This document shows, piece after piece, positions 43,497 through 51,203 of a stretch of DNA of 64,000 nucleotides. Origin of the DNA: Chryseobacterium ginsenosidimutans (GTDB lineage: Bacteria > Bacteroidota > Bacteroidia > Flavobacteriales > Weeksellaceae). Every line of letters begins with the position of its first letter. Within the stretch, counting starts at the first letter, position 1. Below the pieces are notes generated by a model. The model was not told where the DNA came from, ran no database searches, and worked only from the letters and a program-made list of their open reading frames with translations. The stretch is taken from positions 1 to 64,000 of the forward strand of contig NZ_JAUSXC010000001.1 of assembly GCF_030823405.1 (NCBI RefSeq). The letters run 5' to 3'. A program made the position numbers and the translations under genes.

Positions 43497-44873
43497 TTAT
43501 TTAATAGTTTGATAATACAGAACTTTTGAAAGAAATTTTTCGTTTTGTTGAAACTTCACTCTCTGTAAGTTTAAAAGTTCTGCTTTCAGTTGATTATTAT
43601 GTTTTTCTTCCGCATATTCTAAAAGCTGTTTTTCACTGAAATTGATGGCATTTTTATGATAATTTAAAGCAAAATCTTTACGTTTCATATTTTGGGAAGT
43701 GATGATTCCGCCCCAGTTGATGTAGCTGCAAAGCAGGATTGTTCCGTAAATATACCATGCCATTGTATTGAAAAGGAAAGCGTTCTTTCTTTTCGTCTGA
43801 ATTTTAATGAAGGTCATAATCAGACCGATTAATGATAAAATAAGGAAAGCATAAACGCCTAATCTTTTATAGGTAAATCCGTAATTGATGATGTATTCTG
43901 AGTTTTTTATCATTGCAGAAATGACGAGAACCGCATTCAGGAAAATCCAGATTTTAACTAAAATTTTCATTAAACCGACTTTCGGATCAAAATTAAAATT
44001 AGATTTAAAATAAAACATAATCACCAAAATCGCCATTATAATTGATAAAATTACGGCATTGACTCTTTCGTGGGTTTCTTCCGAAAGCTGAATGGGAGTT
44101 TTTACCACTTCATAAAACTGTTCATAATTATAAGTAATAATGAAAAAAATCAACAGAATATTTAATGCAAAGAAAGAAATAATACCGCTCGTTCTTTCGG
44201 CATTCAAATCCAGAAATGAATAGGTCGGTTTCTGAATTTTATCTTTTTCCACAAAATCATCATTTAGAATATGGTTATTTTTATAAATGAATTTTTCAAC
44301 TGCATAATTCCAATAATTGAAGGCAATAAAAAAACCTAAAACAATCATAGCAAATAATTGCCAAAAATTAATATCAATTTCAAAATTTGTAAAAAGACTG
44401 GCAAAATGGTCACTTCCTGCAGAATAAATTCCAAAGAAAACAGACATCAGAATTAAAGGTATTAAAACAAAACCCAAAATTTTCTGCCACAATCCTGAAA
44501 CGTTTCTTTTCGGAAGCCATTCATCAAAACTGAAAAATCTGCAAATTGATGTAAAACAATTGATAACAAAAACCGGAATCAGCAACAGAATTTTCATTCT
44601 TCGGTTTCTTGATCGGTAACCTAACAATAAAATTGAACTTGCAATCGCCAAAAACGAAGGAAAATCTCCGTACCAGGCAAAAGCGATGCTCGACAGAATA
44701 CTTGTCACAAAAAGGAAAATAAAAGTTCGTGTCCTGTTTTTTTGAGGAGTTCTGAAAAATGTAAGCACGGAATAAATAATTCCGATAATACCGAGATTTA
44801 ACCCGACATTCTGATCATAAAATACGATAACAAATAAGATTGTGGTAAGAAATATATAATGATGTGTTTTCAT
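43497..44873 (-). CDS. DUF4173/DUF4153-like membrane protein
   Basis: A 458-residue polytopic membrane protein with about ten to twelve segments. The sequences IPLILMSVFFGIYSAGSDHFASL and NAERTSGIISFFALNILLIFFIITYNYEQFYEV are typical of the DUF4173 family of flavobacteria. The last 60 residues form a soluble helical tail (FALNYHKNAINFSEKQLLEYAEEKHNNQ). Function unknown. It belongs to the cluster headed by the gene at 45997, which has a palindromic operator-like site upstream. Confidence 0.8.
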   Translation of the reverse strand: MKTHHYIFLTTILFVIVFYDQNVGLNLGIIGIIYSVLTFFRTPQKNRTRTFIFLFVTSILSSIAFAWYGDFPSFLAIASSILLLGYRSRNRRMKILLLIPVFVINCFTSICRFFSFDEWLPKRNVSGLWQKILGFVLIPLILMSVFFGIYSAGSDHFASLFTNFEIDINFWQLFAMIVLGFFIAFNYWNYAVEKFIYKNNHILNDDFVEKDKIQKPTYSFLDLNAERTSGIISFFALNILLIFFIITYNYEQFYEVVKTPIQLSEETHERVNAVILSIIMAILVIMFYFKSNFNFDPKVGLMKILVKIWIFLNAVLVISAMIKNSEYIINYGFTYKRLGVYAFLILSLIGLIMTFIKIQTKRKNAFLFNTMAWYIYGTILLCSYINWGGIITSQNMKRKDFALNYHKNAINFSEKQLLEYAEEKHNNQLKAELLNLQRVKFQQNEKFLSKVLYYQTIK

Positions 44874-44895
44874 GTTTTTTAGATTTAAAAAAAAT

Positions 44896-45195
44896 TTAGA
44901 AATGAGCTATTTGTAAAACAATAAAAATATACAGTATCGTAACTGGGATATTGAGCAATAAAAGCAATGTAGAATTTCCATGAGCTTCATTATCAGAAAT
45001 ATTTGACAGGAAAAATATCAATTCATGAAAAAAAACAAGCATATTGACGACTGCCACAATTAAGACATAATAAATTCCCATAACGACAAAAAAATCGCTA
45101 TTTGAAACTGCATAACCTGTAAGAAGCGCCGTCCCAATTATAAAGGAAAGGTAAAATGTTATTTTTCCTTCTTTACTAAATTTTATCTTTTTCAT
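44896..45195 (-). CDS. Small membrane protein, hypothetical
   Basis: A 99-residue protein with three hydrophobic segments (KITFYLSFIIGTALLTGYAV, VVMGIYYVLIVAVVNMLVFF, LLLLLNIPVTILYIFIVLQIAHF). No family recognised. It is placed six bases after the Coq4-like gene and 22 before the DUF4173 gene, so it is very likely part of the same operon. Confidence 0.7.
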   Translation of the reverse strand: MKKIKFSKEGKITFYLSFIIGTALLTGYAVSNSDFFVVMGIYYVLIVAVVNMLVFFHELIFFLSNISDNEAHGNSTLLLLLNIPVTILYIFIVLQIAHF

Positions 45196-45201
45196 AAATC
45201 A

Positions 45202-45687
45202 TTAATATAGAACTGTCGGATTCTTCTGCTGCACAAAATCTTTAAGGTTTTCGAAATTCTGCCAAAGCAAGGCTTCAAAATCCCACTGATAAAACGGTCT
45301 CATGTTTTGTCCTTTTTTATAGGCTTTGAGATAAATTTTGAGATATTCCGGTAAAATAAGTGTTCCCAGAACGATTGCTGCCAAAAGATGGGCATTCAGT
45401 TTTCCGTTTCCTAGCAAAAGAAACTGCATCGCGATCTCGTCTTCAAAATTGGTTCCGCAACCGGTAATCAGATGATGAACATCGTGGTCTTCCATTTTCG
45501 GAATCATCGTAAAGCCATGCTTTTTGTAAAATTCTCCCAGTTTTCTTCCCAGAGAATCTTCCTGAAATTCCAACAATTGTTTTTCTGTGAATTGCCATTG
45601 TCTTTTCTTTTTCTTAAAATATTTTCTGTAAAGTTTCTGAGTCTTGTCGTAGACGAAAAGAAGAAATTGAACGCGTATTTTTTTCAT
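45202..45687 (-). CDS. Coq4-like protein
   Basis: A 161-residue soluble protein. It has EDHDVHHLITGCGTNFEDEIAMQFLLLGNGKL, where HD-x-x-H with downstream Glu matches the metal-binding motif of Coq4, a ubiquinone-synthesis factor. Flavobacteria use menaquinone, so a direct Coq role is unlikely; the fold may serve another function. The N-terminal 35 residues are very basic (LYRKYFKKKKRQW). It sits within the small membrane-protein operon starting at 45997. Confidence 0.75.
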   Translation of the reverse strand: MKKIRVQFLLFVYDKTQKLYRKYFKKKKRQWQFTEKQLLEFQEDSLGRKLGEFYKKHGFTMIPKMEDHDVHHLITGCGTNFEDEIAMQFLLLGNGKLNAHLLAAIVLGTLILPEYLKIYLKAYKKGQNMRPFYQWDFEALLWQNFENLKDFVQQKNPTVLY

Positions 45688-45706
45688 AGTTTATATTTTA
45701 AGTTAT

Positions 45707-45997
45707 TTAGTTTCCTGCGAAAGGGCTTCCGAAAATTCCGACTGCCAATTCGATCCAGATTAAAGCTAATACCAGTAAAATGATAAAACAGACTATTAAT
45801 TTCGAAACTAAAGTCTTTTCCGATCTGATTACGAGATTAATAAAGAAAGCGGTTCCGAAAAGCAAAGCAGCCGCAATAATGAAGTCAAAAGGCGACCAGC
45901 TCCAGCCTTCAACAAAAAGGTTTCCGAAAAATGCTGTAACCATCAATAAAGCCGGTACAGCGAAGATGATTGTTGTTTTTTGTTTTGTTGTAATCAT
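45707..45997 (-). CDS. Small membrane protein heading the operon
   Basis: A 96-residue protein with three hydrophobic segments (TIIFAVPALLMVTAFFGNLFV, FDFIIAAALLFGTAFFINLVI, LIVCFIILLVLALIWIELAVG). No family assigned. It is the first gene of a unit running to 42771 or beyond, and a 17-bp dyad with ACTTTG/CAAAGT arms lies just upstream (46025-46041). Confidence 0.75.
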   Translation of the reverse strand: MITTKQKTTIIFAVPALLMVTAFFGNLFVEGWSWSPFDFIIAAALLFGTAFFINLVIRSEKTLVSKLIVCFIILLVLALIWIELAVGIFGSPFAGN

Positions 45998-46024
45998 AAT
46001 TTTAATTATTTATATTCTTAAAGT

Positions 46025-46041
46025 ACTTTGTATTTCAAAGT
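46025..46041. promoter_or_regulatory. Operator-like palindrome, site 1 (upstream of 45997)
   Basis: ACTTTG-TATTT-CAAAGT, a perfect dyad with a five-base spacer. On the minus strand it overlaps TTACTTTG, close to a -7 element. The same dyad lies at 47027-47043, on the other side of a winged-helix regulator gene. Confidence 0.6.
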
Positions 46042-46063
46042 AAAATTGCAAAAAAATATAGGT

Positions 46064-46354
46064 TTATCTACCTAATAATTTTTCTAAAGCATTCAAATGT
46101 TCTGTAAAAGCTGCTCTCCCATTTTGGGTTACTCTGTAAGAAGTTCGCGGTTTTTTGCCAACAAATTCTTTTTTGACTTCAATATATTTCACTTTTTCCA
46201 AAGCATTGCTGTGACTCGCCAAATTTCCGTCTGTAATTTCCAAAAGGCTTTTCATTTCCGAAAAATCAACCCAGTCGTTGACCATAAGAACAGACATAAT
46301 GCCCAATCTTACACGGCTTTCGAATTCTTTGTTGAGTTGATTTATTTTTATCAT
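46064..46354 (-). CDS. Winged-helix transcriptional regulator
   Basis: A 96-residue DNA-binding protein started at MIKINQLNKEFESRVRLGIMSVL. It has the winged-helix arrangement of small ArsR/MarR-like regulators of the HTH_34 kind: NDWVDFSEMKSLLEITDGNLASHSNALEKVKYIEVKKEF, followed by the wing KKPRTSYRVTQNGRAAFTEHLNALEKLL. A longer start at 46390 would overlap the upstream gene. It is downstream of the membrane gene at 47018 and is flanked by two identical-spacing palindromes, which are candidate binding sites. Confidence 0.87.
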   Translation of the reverse strand: MIKINQLNKEFESRVRLGIMSVLMVNDWVDFSEMKSLLEITDGNLASHSNALEKVKYIEVKKEFVGKKPRTSYRVTQNGRAAFTEHLNALEKLLGR

Positions 46355-46400
46355 AATAAGGTAATGGATACAGTTTCTAAAAGCCTGCAAATTTATAGTT

Positions 46401-47018
46401 TTATTTATACTTTCTATGCATGATTAATCCGTAAACAATATGCAAAACACCAAAGCCAAATGCCCAAAAAAGCAATCCCCATCCCAAAAAGAATAAAGAA
46501 ATTGATCCTAAAAGAATTTCAAAATATCCTAAATATTTTACATCTGTCAACGTATATCGTTCTGCACTTACCAAGGCCAAGCCATAAAAAATAAGCGTAG
46601 CCGGAGCAATAAAAACGAAAAGATGATGATAAAGAAGAGCCAGACAGAAGATTCCTCCCGCTAGCAAAGGTACTGCAAAGGTAATCAAAAGACGTTTTGT
46701 TGTCGCATCCCAAATCTTCAACCTTTTCTTTTTACTTTTATGGGCAGTAAAAATATATCCGCTGAGAATTGCCGTCACCAGAATTACAATACCAATGACT
46801 ACAAGTTCTTTTACTAATGACGGGCCAAGAATATTTCGTTCTCCATCCCAATAACTGATTCCTTCTCTTTGAAAAACAAAATAAACATACACTGCACCAA
46901 TAATTGCTGCCAAACCTGCAACAACTCCGGATAATCCGCTCAATGAAATAAATCTGGAAGACCGCTCCATCATGGAACGAATGTGTGATAGGTCTTCGTG
47001 ATAGTTTTTTGAATCCAT
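46401..47018 (-). CDS. Polytopic membrane protein, hypothetical
   Basis: A 205-residue protein with about six membrane segments after a short cytoplasmic helix (HEDLSHIRSMMERSSRFISLSGLSGVVAGLAAIIGAVYVYFVF). No family with known function. The gene for the winged-helix regulator follows 46 bases later, an arrangement common for this type of regulator and its membrane partner. The promoter at 47038-47067 overlaps a palindrome, suggesting control by that regulator. Confidence 0.75.
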   Translation of the reverse strand: MDSKNYHEDLSHIRSMMERSSRFISLSGLSGVVAGLAAIIGAVYVYFVFQREGISYWDGERNILGPSLVKELVVIGIVILVTAILSGYIFTAHKSKKKRLKIWDATTKRLLITFAVPLLAGGIFCLALLYHHLFVFIAPATLIFYGLALVSAERYTLTDVKYLGYFEILLGSISLFFLGWGLLFWAFGFGVLHIVYGLIMHRKYK

Positions 47019-47026
47019 ATAAAAGA

Positions 47027-47043
47027 ACTTTGAATTACAAAGT
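47027..47043. promoter_or_regulatory. Operator-like palindrome, site 2 (upstream of 47018)
   Basis: ACTTTG-AATTA-CAAAGT, the same dyad and spacing as at 46025-46041. It overlaps the -7 element TAACTTTG (47038-47045 on the minus strand), so binding would block transcription. Confidence 0.65.
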
Positions 47044-47067
47044 TATAATTTATTTTTAATCTGCCAA
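47038..47067 (-). promoter_or_regulatory. Promoter of the membrane protein/regulator unit
   Basis: On the minus strand TTG (47065-47067) and TAACTTTG (47038-47045) are separated by 19 bases, a good match to the Bacteroidota consensus. Confidence 0.6.
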
Positions 47068-47189
47068 TTATTTTTTTAAATTTTATGCTTATTTTTTATC
47101 ATCGGATTCATGTAATCATTAACTTTAGGAAAACAGAGTTGGATGAGTATTCATCTGAAAGAATTCTCTGGACATTTAAAGAACTTATT

Positions 47190-47723
47190 ATGACCGATGT
47201 TTTAATAGATTATTCTCAAATACATCTACAAGAAAATATTCCCCTGAATGAGAAGGACATCCAGCACATCGCCAACCATAAAAAAGATTTTTTTAAAGAT
47301 TTTTCAGGCGTAGTAATTGCTGTTATTATTATCGTAATACTAATGGCCTGCTATTTCCTACAAAATGAATTCAAAAATTTCAAATACTATCATTATATTT
47401 TATTTTTTTGCAGTGCAGTAGCACTATATCTATTTTTCACCTTGGTTCATTGGTTTTTATATCAATACTTTAAGGGAAGATGGAAAAAAGACCTCGAAAA
47501 TGGTAAAAATAGATTGAGTAGTATTGTTATTTCCCGACACAAAACTGAAAATGATGAATATATGATGACCTTTGCCGGACGGCACAACAGTGAAAAAATA
47601 AGGCTCCCGGCTGATAAAACTGACTATTACCGGTTTGAACCAGGAACAAAAGTGGTGGTAACTTATTTAAAGTACAGCAAAGAAATTCTTTCTCTTGAAT
47701 CCATTGATGACCCTATAAACTAA
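47190..47723 (+). CDS. Membrane protein, hypothetical
   Basis: A 177-residue protein if started at MTDVLIDYSQIHLQEN; the frame is open upstream but that part looks non-coding. It has two membrane segments (FSGVVIAVIIIVILMACYFL and YYHYILFFCSAVALYLFFTLVHWFLY) and a C-terminal soluble beta domain of about 85 residues (MMTFAGRHNSEKIRLPADKTDYYRFEPGTKVVVTYLKYSKEILSLES), similar in feel to OB-like domains of small membrane proteins. No named family. A terminator follows. Confidence 0.65.
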   Translation: MTDVLIDYSQIHLQENIPLNEKDIQHIANHKKDFFKDFSGVVIAVIIIVILMACYFLQNEFKNFKYYHYILFFCSAVALYLFFTLVHWFLYQYFKGRWKKDLENGKNRLSSIVISRHKTENDEYMMTFAGRHNSEKIRLPADKTDYYRFEPGTKVVVTYLKYSKEILSLESIDDPIN

Positions 47724-47751
47724 AAAAACCGCCGAATGATCAGCGGTTTCT
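47722..47751. terminator. Hairpin terminator between convergent genes
   Basis: The arms AAACCGC and GCGGTTT are flanked by an A-run and T-rich sequence. It serves the genes at 47190 (plus) and 47770 (minus). Confidence 0.75.
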
Positions 47752-47769
47752 TATTATATTAAACAAAAG

Positions 47770-48534
47770 TTATTTTGCTCTCAATCTTTCTTTAATAGAT
47801 TCAATATTTTTCTTAGCAGAATCTTCAAGAATTAAACTTGCACTCATGTGGATTCTTGCCGGCATCAGTTCATTGAAATGATCTGTCCCTTCCCATGACA
47901 CTTTTTTAATTAAAGCTAAAGCATCACTGCTTCTGGAAGCCAATGTCTGCATAAACTTCTCTAACTTGGAATCCATTTCCTGAATATTTTCGGATACGGA
48001 ATGATAAACATTATGCTGTTCTGCCCATTCAGCTGATCTGAAATCTGCATCAATTGCCATTGCTGAAAACTGAGATTTCCCAATTTTTCTTTCAACATAC
48101 GGCCCGATCACGAAAGGCCCGATTCCTAAATTAATCTCTGTTAAGGCCAATGCAGAATCTTTTGTGGCAAAACAGTAATCGGCTCCACAAGCAATTCCTA
48201 CTCCACCTCCAGTTGTTTTCCCCTGAACTCTTACCACAACAATCTTACCGCAATTTCTCATCGCATTCAAAACTTTTGCAAAACCTCCGAAAAATTTTGT
48301 TGATTTTTCCAACTCTTCAATTTCTAACAGCTCATCAAAACTGGCTCCGGCGCAGAAAGCTTTTTCACCTTCACTTTTCACAAGAATTCCTTTTACCTCA
48401 TCTTTTGCTCCTTCTTCTAAAATTGTCTGTGCCAGCTTTTCGAGAATTGCTCCAGGAAGAGAATTACTTTTGGGAGTTCCGAATGTGATTTCGGCGATAT
48501 TGTTTTTAAGTTCCGATACTACGAATTCGTTCAT
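47770..48534 (-). CDS. Enoyl-CoA hydratase/isomerase family protein
   Basis: A crotonase-fold protein of 254 residues. It has AFCAGASFDELLEIEE (the first oxyanion segment, normally AFCAGADL) and VVRVQGKTTGGGVGIACGADYCFATKDSALALTEINLGIGPF, where the second oxyanion Gly and the acidic residue lie. It acts on acyl-CoA thioesters; hydratase versus isomerase cannot be decided. It is not adjacent to the phenylacetate cluster at 55.7-64 kb, where a further member begins at 63839. A -7-like TACTTTTG lies at 48559-48566. Confidence 0.9.
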   Translation of the reverse strand: MNEFVVSELKNNIAEITFGTPKSNSLPGAILEKLAQTILEEGAKDEVKGILVKSEGEKAFCAGASFDELLEIEELEKSTKFFGGFAKVLNAMRNCGKIVVVRVQGKTTGGGVGIACGADYCFATKDSALALTEINLGIGPFVIGPYVERKIGKSQFSAMAIDADFRSAEWAEQHNVYHSVSENIQEMDSKLEKFMQTLASRSSDALALIKKVSWEGTDHFNELMPARIHMSASLILEDSAKKNIESIKERLRAK

Positions 48535-48951
48535 TATTTAGATTTATTTGAATTCTTACAAAAGTACTAAATGTAAGGCTTTCAAGGAAGCTTTTAATAA
48601 AGATAAATGATATACAAACTTATAGCACTCAATTTCGTAAAATACTGAAAATATAAAGTTACAAGAATTGTAAACATGAGTGAGGATACTGCTTTATATG
48701 ATTATGTAGAGTCCAACTGACCAATAGAAATAATCAACAGTAACAAGAAATCATTAAATTATTTATAATAAAAATCAATTATTTCAATAAAATTCTAAAT
48801 ATTCTAATTAATCTGGAAGTTTTTTTTCTACCTTTAGTGTATTATTCCGTAGAAATACTGAACGGTAAATTTGGTATTTTATACTCTACTTCAAAATGTG
48901 TGATTGTCGTTACTTTGACTTGTCAATAAGACATAAGTTTTTTTAATATTC
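48535..48951. other. Gene-free spacer with a -7 box
   Basis: No open frame longer than about 14 codons is visible that could be a gene. TAAATTTG at 48866-48873 is a perfect -7 element on the plus strand and could start a leader RNA of about 130 bases that includes the conserved element at 48952-48985. Otherwise AT-rich. Confidence 0.4.
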
Positions 48952-48985
48952 CGGCGGTATCCGAAAAGCCAAAAAAGAGTAGGAA
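48952..48985 (+). promoter_or_regulatory. Conserved leader element, copy B
   Basis: CGGC, loop GGTATCCGAAAA, GCCA, then AAAAAGAGTAGGAA: 34 bases, colinear with 27447-27480. Five positions differ; two of them (A-T in copy A, G-C in copy B) are a compensatory pair in the stem. It is 25 bases upstream of the first tail-collar gene. Confidence 0.55.
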
Positions 48986-49010
48986 CATTTAAAACTTAAA
49001 AAATAATACC

Positions 49011-49553
49011 ATGGAAGAAATGATCGGAGTAATTAAATCATTTGCAGGAAACTTTGCACCTAGAGGTTTTATGCTATGTGATGGAAGCCTGCTAAACATC
49101 CAAAGTAACACTGCCCTTTTCTCTATTTTAGGAACTACTTATGGTGGAGACGGTATAAGAACCTTTGCTTTACCAAATTTAACAGGTCGTTTTCCTATCG
49201 GTGCAGGAAATGTAAACTCTACCGAATATTATCCACTAGGGGTACAAGCCGGAACAACCCAAACTACTATTATTGCACAAAACTTACCAAGCTTTATGAG
49301 CCAGCTAAAAGTAGCAAATGCGAATGCTAACTCTGATACACCTTCATCCAGCTCATCAATTGCGATTACAGGAAATACTGTAGGAAGAGATTTTACATCT
49401 ATCCCAAGTTTTGTAAACGGAGATCCTGATACTGTTATTAATCAAAAATCTGTTTCTTTTGTTGGTCAGAATATTCCAATCAACAACATGTCTCCGTATT
49501 TAGGATTGAACTATATTATCTGTGTAGAAGGAATTTACCCTCCAAGACAATAA
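49011..49553 (+). CDS. Phage tail-collar domain protein (Mdp-like), copy 1
   Basis: A 180-residue protein of the microcystin-dependent-protein/tail collar family. The N-terminal domain is MEEMIGVIKSFAGNFAPRGFMLCDGSLLNIQSNTALFSILGTTYGGDGIRTFALPNLTGRFPIGAG, with the conserved F-A-x-N-x-x-P-x-G and Y-G-G-D-G-x-x-T-F-x-L-P-x-x-x-G-R blocks. The C-terminal part is a Ser/Thr-rich insertion and SPYLGLNYIICVEGI. No phage genes surround it. In Bacteroidota such genes occur as tandem paralogs of unknown role. There is no signal peptide. Confidence 0.9.
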   Translation: MEEMIGVIKSFAGNFAPRGFMLCDGSLLNIQSNTALFSILGTTYGGDGIRTFALPNLTGRFPIGAGNVNSTEYYPLGVQAGTTQTTIIAQNLPSFMSQLKVANANANSDTPSSSSSIAITGNTVGRDFTSIPSFVNGDPDTVINQKSVSFVGQNIPINNMSPYLGLNYIICVEGIYPPRQ

Positions 49554-49611
49554 TTTCTATACAAATTGATCATATAAAAAAATAAATTAATAACCTGAAA
49601 AAAATTATATT

Positions 49612-50151
49612 ATGGAAGAAATGATGGGAGTTATCAAATTGTTCGCGGGCAATTTCCCTCCAAAAGATTACATGTATTGCAATGGAGCTTTATTAAGCAT
49701 TGCTCAAAATTCAGCACTTTTTGCAATTTTAGGAACTACATACGGTGGCGACGGTGTTTCAACTTTTGCATTACCGAATTTAAATGGCCGTTCCCCAATC
49801 GGAGCAGGAAATTCAGCAACCGGATCATACCAACTTGGTGAAGCCGCAGGATCTTCACAAACTACGATTCTTTCTATCAACTTACCAAGCATCAACAGCC
49901 AATTAAGAGTAGCTAATGCGAATGCAAATTCTGCTACACCTTCATCAGGTTCGGCGATTGCAATTACTGGAAATACTGTAGGTAGAGACTTCACCGCAAT
50001 TCCCAGCTATGTAAATACAGATCCTGATACAATGCTTAATCTAAAATCTGTTTATTTTCAAGGGCAGAATCTGCCTATTAATAATATGCCTCCTTACTTA
50101 GGATTAAACTATATTATTTGTGTTTTTGGAATATTTCCTTCAAGATCATAA
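49612..50151 (+). CDS. Phage tail-collar domain protein (Mdp-like), copy 2
   Basis: A 179-residue paralog of the gene at 49011 with the same blocks (MEEMMGVIKLFAGNFPPKDYMYCNGALLSIAQNSALFAILGTTYGGDGVSTFALPNLNGRSPIGAG). The central variable part has ANANSATPSSGSAIAITGNTVGRDFTAIPSYVN, very close to copy 1. Tandem duplication 58 bases apart suggests co-transcription and possibly a hetero-oligomer. The T9SS cargo gene at 50183 follows after 31 bases. Confidence 0.9.
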   Translation: MEEMMGVIKLFAGNFPPKDYMYCNGALLSIAQNSALFAILGTTYGGDGVSTFALPNLNGRSPIGAGNSATGSYQLGEAAGSSQTTILSINLPSINSQLRVANANANSATPSSGSAIAITGNTVGRDFTAIPSYVNTDPDTMLNLKSVYFQGQNLPINNMPPYLGLNYIICVFGIFPSRS

Positions 50152-50182
50152 AAAAATTACAAACAACCTAAAATTTAAAATC

Positions 50183-51013
50183 ATGAAAAGCACTACTTTT
50201 TTCTTAATCTGTAGTCTGCTCATTTCTACTTTCACCTTTGCGCAGACAAGTACAGAACAATTTGAAACCGAATCTCAAAACAGCACAAGTTTTAGTGATA
50301 ACGGAGTTATTTTCAACATTATAACTCATGTAGGTGGGTTCGATATCCAAGCAAACTACCCAAATACGGGATGGAACGGAACAGCCAATGACAACAGATA
50401 TATTGACAATTCCGGAGCCGGAAATGTTGTAACGGGAGCATCATTCAGTATCAAAACAACTTCAAATTTATTTAAAGCAAACAGATTCTGGATCTTCTTA
50501 TCTAATAACAGCTTAAACCAAACTGTTGCGGGAACGCTTACCGTTACCGGTAAATTATCCGGAATAACGAAGTTTACACAAACCAAAACAACAGGTTTTG
50601 TAACTTCTTTAGGAAGCACAAACGGTTATACATTAATTGACTTAGCTAATCTTAACGGTCAAAACTATTCCAATATCATTATTGACCAACTTCAGATTAC
50701 TCTTGGTGGTTTATATACTTATGGAGGTCTTGATGCTTTCACATGGGTAAAAGATACAGGTATTGTTTTGGCTGCAAACGACGTAAAAGCGTCTAAAAAC
50801 AAAGCAACTAACGTGTATCCTAATCCTACGAGCGGTCCTCTTACCATTGAAACTGCTGAAAGTGCGAAGTTCGAAGTTTACAGCCAATCCGGGCAATTAG
50901 TAAAAACTATTGAAACCAGAAAAGGTCTAAATGAAACAGACATTTCAGAACTTCCGAAAGGAACTTATATTGTAAAATCTTCTTCGGAATCTTACAAGAT
51001 CATTAAAAAATAA
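50183..51013 (+). CDS. T9SS-secreted protein with type A sorting domain
   Basis: A 276-residue protein started at MKSTTFFLICSLLISTFTFAQ, a clear signal peptide; an earlier ATG at 50120 would lie within the tail-collar gene and disrupt it. The central part is a beta-sandwich-like domain. The last 70 residues (NVYPNPTSGPLTIETAESAKFEVYSQSGQLVKTIETRKGLNETDISELPKGTYIVKSSSESYKIIKK) are a canonical type A T9SS sorting domain. Function of the cargo part is unknown. It is the third gene of the tail-collar unit. Confidence 0.88.
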   Translation: MKSTTFFLICSLLISTFTFAQTSTEQFETESQNSTSFSDNGVIFNIITHVGGFDIQANYPNTGWNGTANDNRYIDNSGAGNVVTGASFSIKTTSNLFKANRFWIFLSNNSLNQTVAGTLTVTGKLSGITKFTQTKTTGFVTSLGSTNGYTLIDLANLNGQNYSNIIIDQLQITLGGLYTYGGLDAFTWVKDTGIVLAANDVKASKNKATNVYPNPTSGPLTIETAESAKFEVYSQSGQLVKTIETRKGLNETDISELPKGTYIVKSSSESYKIIKK

Positions 51014-51118
51014 TTAAAATATTTATTATTAAAGTTTGAAACTAATAACCATGAAATCTTTATTATAATAATAAGCGATTGTACCGCGAAAGATTCTAAT
51101 GCATAAGTGTGATGTGTG

Positions 51119-51148
51119 ATCCCTTGAATTAAATTCAGGGGATTTTTT
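51119..51148 (+). terminator. Terminator of the tail-collar unit
   Basis: The arms ATCCCTTGAAT and ATTCAGGGGAT form a hairpin with one wobble, followed by TTTTTT. Confidence 0.75.
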
Positions 51149-51203
51149 AATTGATTAAAACTGAAAACTATTCCTCACTTATAGTAAAATCTCAGATAAC
51201 TTT

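Noticed and set aside
48675..48720. Fourteen-codon open frame MSEDTALYDYVESN
   Set aside because: Too short, no homolog recognised, no supporting signal.
50120..50182. Upstream ATG for the T9SS cargo gene
   Set aside because: It lies within the tail-collar gene and would destroy the signal peptide.
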